NCBI GenBank assembly: GCA_016870945.1
Contig: VGAH01000001.1
Location: 1 to 47,980, forward strand
Length of the DNA: 47,980 nucleotides
Origin: Actinomycetota bacterium
GTDB lineage: Bacteria > Actinomycetota > Actinomycetes > S36-B12 > UBA5976
Reading direction: 5' to 3'
The notes under the pieces were generated by a model. That model searched no databases. It was not told the origin of the DNA and saw only the letters and a program-made list of their open reading frames with translations. Each line of letters opens with the position of its first letter. The stretch's first letter is position 1. The position numbers and the translations under genes are program-made. Positions 45,051-47,980 of this stretch are shown in pieces.

Positions 45051-46144
45051 GAGGTTTGTGACCCTAGTTGCCGAGCAACTGGCGCTGCCCCCGAGTGCGG
45101 TGGGTTTGCCAAAACTCTGGTCGCCCTATTGGTCAAGACGAACCAAATCTGACCGGGTGCCAGAGCGACGTCTTGCCCATCTTTGGTTATTCGAATGCCT
45201 TCTTGCGCTGACTGCCTAGACCAGCGTGCCCACATGGCTTTGCCGTCTCGTAAAACAAGTGCAGCACCCTCACCAATTGTTTCTTGTTTCGGCGTGACGC
45301 CACCCCATTTGTCAGTAAAGCCTGACGAAGATTGCTGCACGATCGGTATCACTACCGAAGAGGCCACAACTGGTTTCTTCGTATAAGTGTCGACGTCAGG
45401 TTCGCCGTCGAGTAGAACGACCCAACCATTTTCAATTGAATCCCACTCGAATCCGATTCGGGTTGCTGGGTACTTGACTTCTACGTCGGTAACTGACCAG
45501 CCGCCCACCATGGGGGTCTCACCGAATTTCAGACCAATGTCTTTTGCGCTTGAAACCTCACCAATTGCTGCCGCTCGTTCTAAAAGTCCTGCGGGGCGTG
45601 CCATGAAGTCATATGGCCCGACTCGGTTCGGGTCTCGCACCCACCCGGCTGGCCCGGTTAGGCCTGAGACATCTATGAAACCCGCAGACTTCAATTCTGG
45701 TATCAGGCGGCTTTGTGCACCCGAGTATCCAAAAGCTGGACGACCAAACTGCGCAATTAAGTCAAGGTCGCTGATGCGAGCACTACGAACCGGCCCGACT
45801 TCTCGAGGGAAGTTACTCGAATACACAGCGACGAAGCGGTTGTAGCCACCCTCGATCTCTTCTACGTACACGAGGTCGGCTGCTTGTAAGCCGGTGTGAG
45901 GCCTGGCATCTGGGGAGTTATCGATTTTTAGAATCAAAACGGGTGAGTTGGGGTCGGCGTCTCTGCCCGCAAACGGGTGAAACTGTGATTCGCCCGTGAC
46001 CTCGTCTAAGTTTTCTGTGTTTTCGATATTCGTGTCTGTCGCAATGTCTGCAAGATTCGTTGAATCCGTGAGCATTAGCACCGCGTAAGAGGCCATCGCT
46101 ACTAACACAACCGTGAGCGAGAGAAAGACCCAAAGTCGTCTCAT
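45047..46144 (-). CDS. DUF3048 family membrane-anchored protein
   Basis: A 365-residue protein with one N-terminal membrane anchor (LWVFLSLTVVLVAMASYAVL) and no lipobox. The outside domain has DUF3048 features: LILKIDNSPDARPHTGLQAA, YVEEIEGGYNRFVAVYSS, REVGPVRSARISDLDLI, and a C-terminal KDGQDVALAPGQIWFVL. The family (YerB-like) is extracellular with no proven function, possibly cell-wall related. It lies 12 bases after the heparinase-like gene and overlaps the Nif3-like gene as ATGA, so it is inside a minus-strand operon. Confidence 0.86.
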   Translation of the reverse strand: MRRLWVFLSLTVVLVAMASYAVLMLTDSTNLADIATDTNIENTENLDEVTGESQFHPFAGRDADPNSPVLILKIDNSPDARPHTGLQAADLVYVEEIEGGYNRFVAVYSSNFPREVGPVRSARISDLDLIAQFGRPAFGYSGAQSRLIPELKSAGFIDVSGLTGPAGWVRDPNRVGPYDFMARPAGLLERAAAIGEVSSAKDIGLKFGETPMVGGWSVTDVEVKYPATRIGFEWDSIENGWVVLLDGEPDVDTYTKKPVVASSVVIPIVQQSSSGFTDKWGGVTPKQETIGEGAALVLRDGKAMWARWSRQSAQEGIRITKDGQDVALAPGQIWFVLTNRATRVLANPPHSGAAPVARQLGSQTS

Positions 46145-46156
46145 GTGCTCATGCTC

Positions 46157-47839
46157 TCAACTAAGGCCGTTTGCACCCGCACTGACTGTCGAGGTATAGC
46201 CAGGGCCGCTTACGGTCACAACTACTCCGTCACCGGTAGGTGCAATTTGGCAGGTATAGGTGTTTAACCCAGGGGTTATGACAGAAAACACCCGCTTACC
46301 TTGCACACTCATTTTTTGCGATTGAGCGGTGGTGCGCCAGTTTGAGGCGATGGTCTTACTTTCTGCTGTTGGCATCAGCGGTGCACAAGTTTCGGCATCT
46401 ACGGTGACGATGGTTGCCGCGCGAGTACCACCAATTTGGGTGAGCCCCGGTAAATAGCCGGCAACTTTGAGAGACGGGTCAACCGACCACGGAACTAGAA
46501 CCTCTGAACCGTTGGCGTAGTCCAGAGTTGCCAAAGTTTTGGACGGGTTATCCGCCAATAGATGACGAGTGCGAGTCACACCGTAGGACTTATCTGCCAC
46601 GGTGAACGTTGCTCGAACCGGGTCAGGGTTGGCCCTTAATAGATCTGTTTTGCTACCTGATTTGAATTTCTTGCCCACGACTTGTGGTGCGTTGTGCGCA
46701 CCCGGGCTCATCAAGTAGGCCTTCAACGAGTTTTTGTCGTGGCCGCTGTGGCCCCCGTCCACCAATACTCGCCCGCCGTTGACGAAGTAGGTCACTGACA
46801 TGCGATCTTCGTGGCCATGCCGCATTCGCTTAGGCCCAAAGCGAAGAGTCCAATACATCGCACTCGGGTCGTTCCAGTTAGAGCGACCCATGGCGTAGCC
46901 CATGCTGTAGTAGGCCACCAACGGTTGACCACCGAGTGAAAGATCACCTTGGCGGTTGCCGTAGGTGTTACCGATCGGCACCAACATGCCGTCGGGTTGG
47001 GTCGTTTGTTGAATGAAGGTGCCAAGTTTGCTGATGCGCTCGATTACCGATTGCGCAGCGTCGTTGATCACATAAACCTCATCACACGCGGCAAGATCGC
47101 CAATCGCGTCAGTCCATTTGCGTTTGTTGTATTCGGCATAGCCAGTTGACTGTTCGTTATTTGCACCTTGTTCGTCCACGACAAATTCGATTTCTTTCAG
47201 CATGCGGATCCACGCTGCATCGATTAAGTCCGCACGGTTGGTAGCACAGCCCAGCCGAGCCAGAGAGAGATTTTGCATCAAGCCGTGGTTGTGATTGATT
47301 GCGTAGTTTTTCTCAGTTAATTGCCATGCCGCGAGGCGCTCGGCCTCAGCGCTTATGTCTTCAGGTAACCCAATTACAGAAGCTAAGCAACTGATGGTGT
47401 CGAGTCTTAAAGAAACTGGATGAGCCTTCATGGACTCTTTCAGCACCACTGGGTCACTTGCCGAAGCTTGAATGTGACTTCTGATGGTGGCTATTGCAAG
47501 GTCGAGTGAAGCCTGGTCGCTAGTGCGACGGTACTGGTCGACTAAACCTCTTACCCATGCCAGGCCATGCAACTGAACCCGCCAACTATTGCTGTCGTAC
47601 GGGTCAGTGCGCCAATTCGTGCCCGCACCAAGACCGATCGGTATCTGAGTTTTCGAAACTGGGTTAATCACTATGCCTTGATGCCAAAGTTGTGGATTGC
47701 CCATACCTGTCGAACCGGCGCAAGTCTTCGAGCGCTCTTTCACTGCTACCACTAGGTCAGCTGAGACAGCTGGCGCTAAAGACGAAAAAATGGTTGCCAC
47801 CGCCACGCCAGCCCCCATTAAGGTGGCCGCGACTTTCAT
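46157..47839 (-). CDS. Secreted heparinase II/III-like polysaccharide lyase
   Basis: A 560-residue exported protein with a signal peptide of about 27 residues ending near PAVSA. Residues 60-310 suit an alpha/alpha toroid, with WQLTEKNYAINHNHGLMQNL and ANNEQSTGYAEYNKRKW. The family's beta-sandwich starts with PKRMRHGHEDRMSVTYFVNG and GRVLVDGGHSGHD. The NHNHG and RHGHED histidines would carry catalysis and metal binding in heparinase II/III and alginate lyase families. The substrate is unknown. ATG 47839 overlaps the previous gene's stop as ATGA. Confidence 0.82.
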   Translation of the reverse strand: MKVAATLMGAGVAVATIFSSLAPAVSADLVVAVKERSKTCAGSTGMGNPQLWHQGIVINPVSKTQIPIGLGAGTNWRTDPYDSNSWRVQLHGLAWVRGLVDQYRRTSDQASLDLAIATIRSHIQASASDPVVLKESMKAHPVSLRLDTISCLASVIGLPEDISAEAERLAAWQLTEKNYAINHNHGLMQNLSLARLGCATNRADLIDAAWIRMLKEIEFVVDEQGANNEQSTGYAEYNKRKWTDAIGDLAACDEVYVINDAAQSVIERISKLGTFIQQTTQPDGMLVPIGNTYGNRQGDLSLGGQPLVAYYSMGYAMGRSNWNDPSAMYWTLRFGPKRMRHGHEDRMSVTYFVNGGRVLVDGGHSGHDKNSLKAYLMSPGAHNAPQVVGKKFKSGSKTDLLRANPDPVRATFTVADKSYGVTRTRHLLADNPSKTLATLDYANGSEVLVPWSVDPSLKVAGYLPGLTQIGGTRAATIVTVDAETCAPLMPTAESKTIASNWRTTAQSQKMSVQGKRVFSVITPGLNTYTCQIAPTGDGVVVTVSGPGYTSTVSAGANGLS

Positions 47840-47980
47840 TTATTTATTACTTGTACATCGCAGCCGGGTGTCAACGTGCCGTCGAACGCGTTAGTCACGA
47901 ATTTTTGCCAAACTGAACCGTCAAACACAAGATCATTCTGCGTCCATTTTGGCCCTCGTGCAGCCATTTGTCCGGGCAGG
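47836..47980 (-). CDS. 3' end of an unknown gene upstream of the heparinase-like gene
   Basis: Only the last 47 or so codons are in the window. The frame reads LPGQMAARGPKWTQNDLVFD, then GSVWQKFVTNAFDG and GTLTPGCDVQVINK before TGA 47836-47838. The stop overlaps the heparinase-like start as ATGA, which supports a real coding end and translational coupling. I recognise no family from this fragment. The single cysteine and the hydrophilic character suit an extracellular protein. A polysaccharide-acting function is possible by context only. Confidence 0.55.
   Translation of the reverse strand, partial: LPGQMAARGPKWTQNDLVFDGSVWQKFVTNAFDGTLTPGCDVQVINK

Noticed and set aside
1..47980. CRISPR array, prophage, insertion sequence or defence island
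   Set aside because: No regularly spaced repeats, transposase, integrase, capsid or known defence domain was seen in any frame.

Overview
The window is chromosomal DNA from a member of the Actinomycetota, by eye close to 50% GC and very densely coded. Three things point to the phylum: mycothiol genes (mshA, mshD); the regulators GlnR, SenX3-RegX3 and CarD; and a set of small families largely confined to it (DUF3073, DUF2516, DUF3263, DUF3027, DUF2530). Gene order also matches that of Streptomyces and Mycobacterium in several blocks: lpqE/carD-ispD-ispF-cysS-rlmB, phoU/senX3-regX3, mshA-ybjN-gpm, and glnR-mshD-ppk-mutT1. Overlaps between neighbours are very common and intergenic gaps are tiny, which suggests a streamlined genome. 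I cannot fix the order or genus. No insertion sequence, prophage, CRISPR array or rRNA gene was seen, and no gene-free stretch exceeds 300 bases.

Layout. 1-2.1 kb: the end of purM, a minus-strand DUF3073/L33/L28 operon, tRNAs Phe, Asp and Glu, rpiB and tRNA-Lys. 2.1-5.2 kb: a ThrE-type exporter, a methyltransferase and an EamA transporter. 5.2-9.9 kb: a minus-strand operon glnR-mshD-ppk-mutT1-eamA. 9.9-14.1 kb: a hydrolase, DsrE, a 35-residue membrane peptide, a nitrobindin-like protein, YgfZ, an asparaginase and DUF2516. 14.1-19.7 kb: gpmA-ybjN-mshA-phoU facing senX3-regX3, then an LpqE-like lipoprotein. 19.7-24.3 kb: carD-ispD-ispF-cysS-rlmB, tRNA-Thr, tadA. 24.3-31.6 kb: a secreted glycoside hydrolase, a CPBP protease, DUF3263, CIRCE-controlled groEL, a cold-shock protein, DUF3027/DUF2530 overlapping antisense, an XRE regulator and PopT (DUF368). 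31.6-37.8 kb: Rrf2 regulator/FAD protein, serC, citrate synthase, pdxH, photolyase. 37.8-48 kb: an accessory secreted-enzyme region with an NlpC/P60 protein, a glycoside hydrolase lipoprotein, an FAD oxidoreductase, a cutinase-like esterase, the SRP RNA, and a minus-strand run of P450, Nif3-like, DUF3048, heparinase-like and an unknown partial gene.

How genes work together. mshA and mshD are two of the four mycothiol steps. ispD and ispF are MEP-pathway steps. phoU, senX3, regX3 and ppk/mutT1 concern phosphate and polyphosphate; GlnR is the nitrogen regulator. The two glycoside hydrolases are paralogues and, with the NlpC/P60 and heparinase-like proteins, form a secreted polysaccharide- or wall-acting set.

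The most notable sequence-level observations are these. Eight genes have a TANNNT-like -10 box ending exactly six bases before the start codon (leaderless promoters). mshD and ispD have no ATG, GTG or TTG at their expected 5' ends. SenX3 has no membrane segment. A perfect 14-base palindrome fills the promoter spacer of the LpqE-like gene. DUF3027 and DUF2530 overlap antisense by 177 bp.
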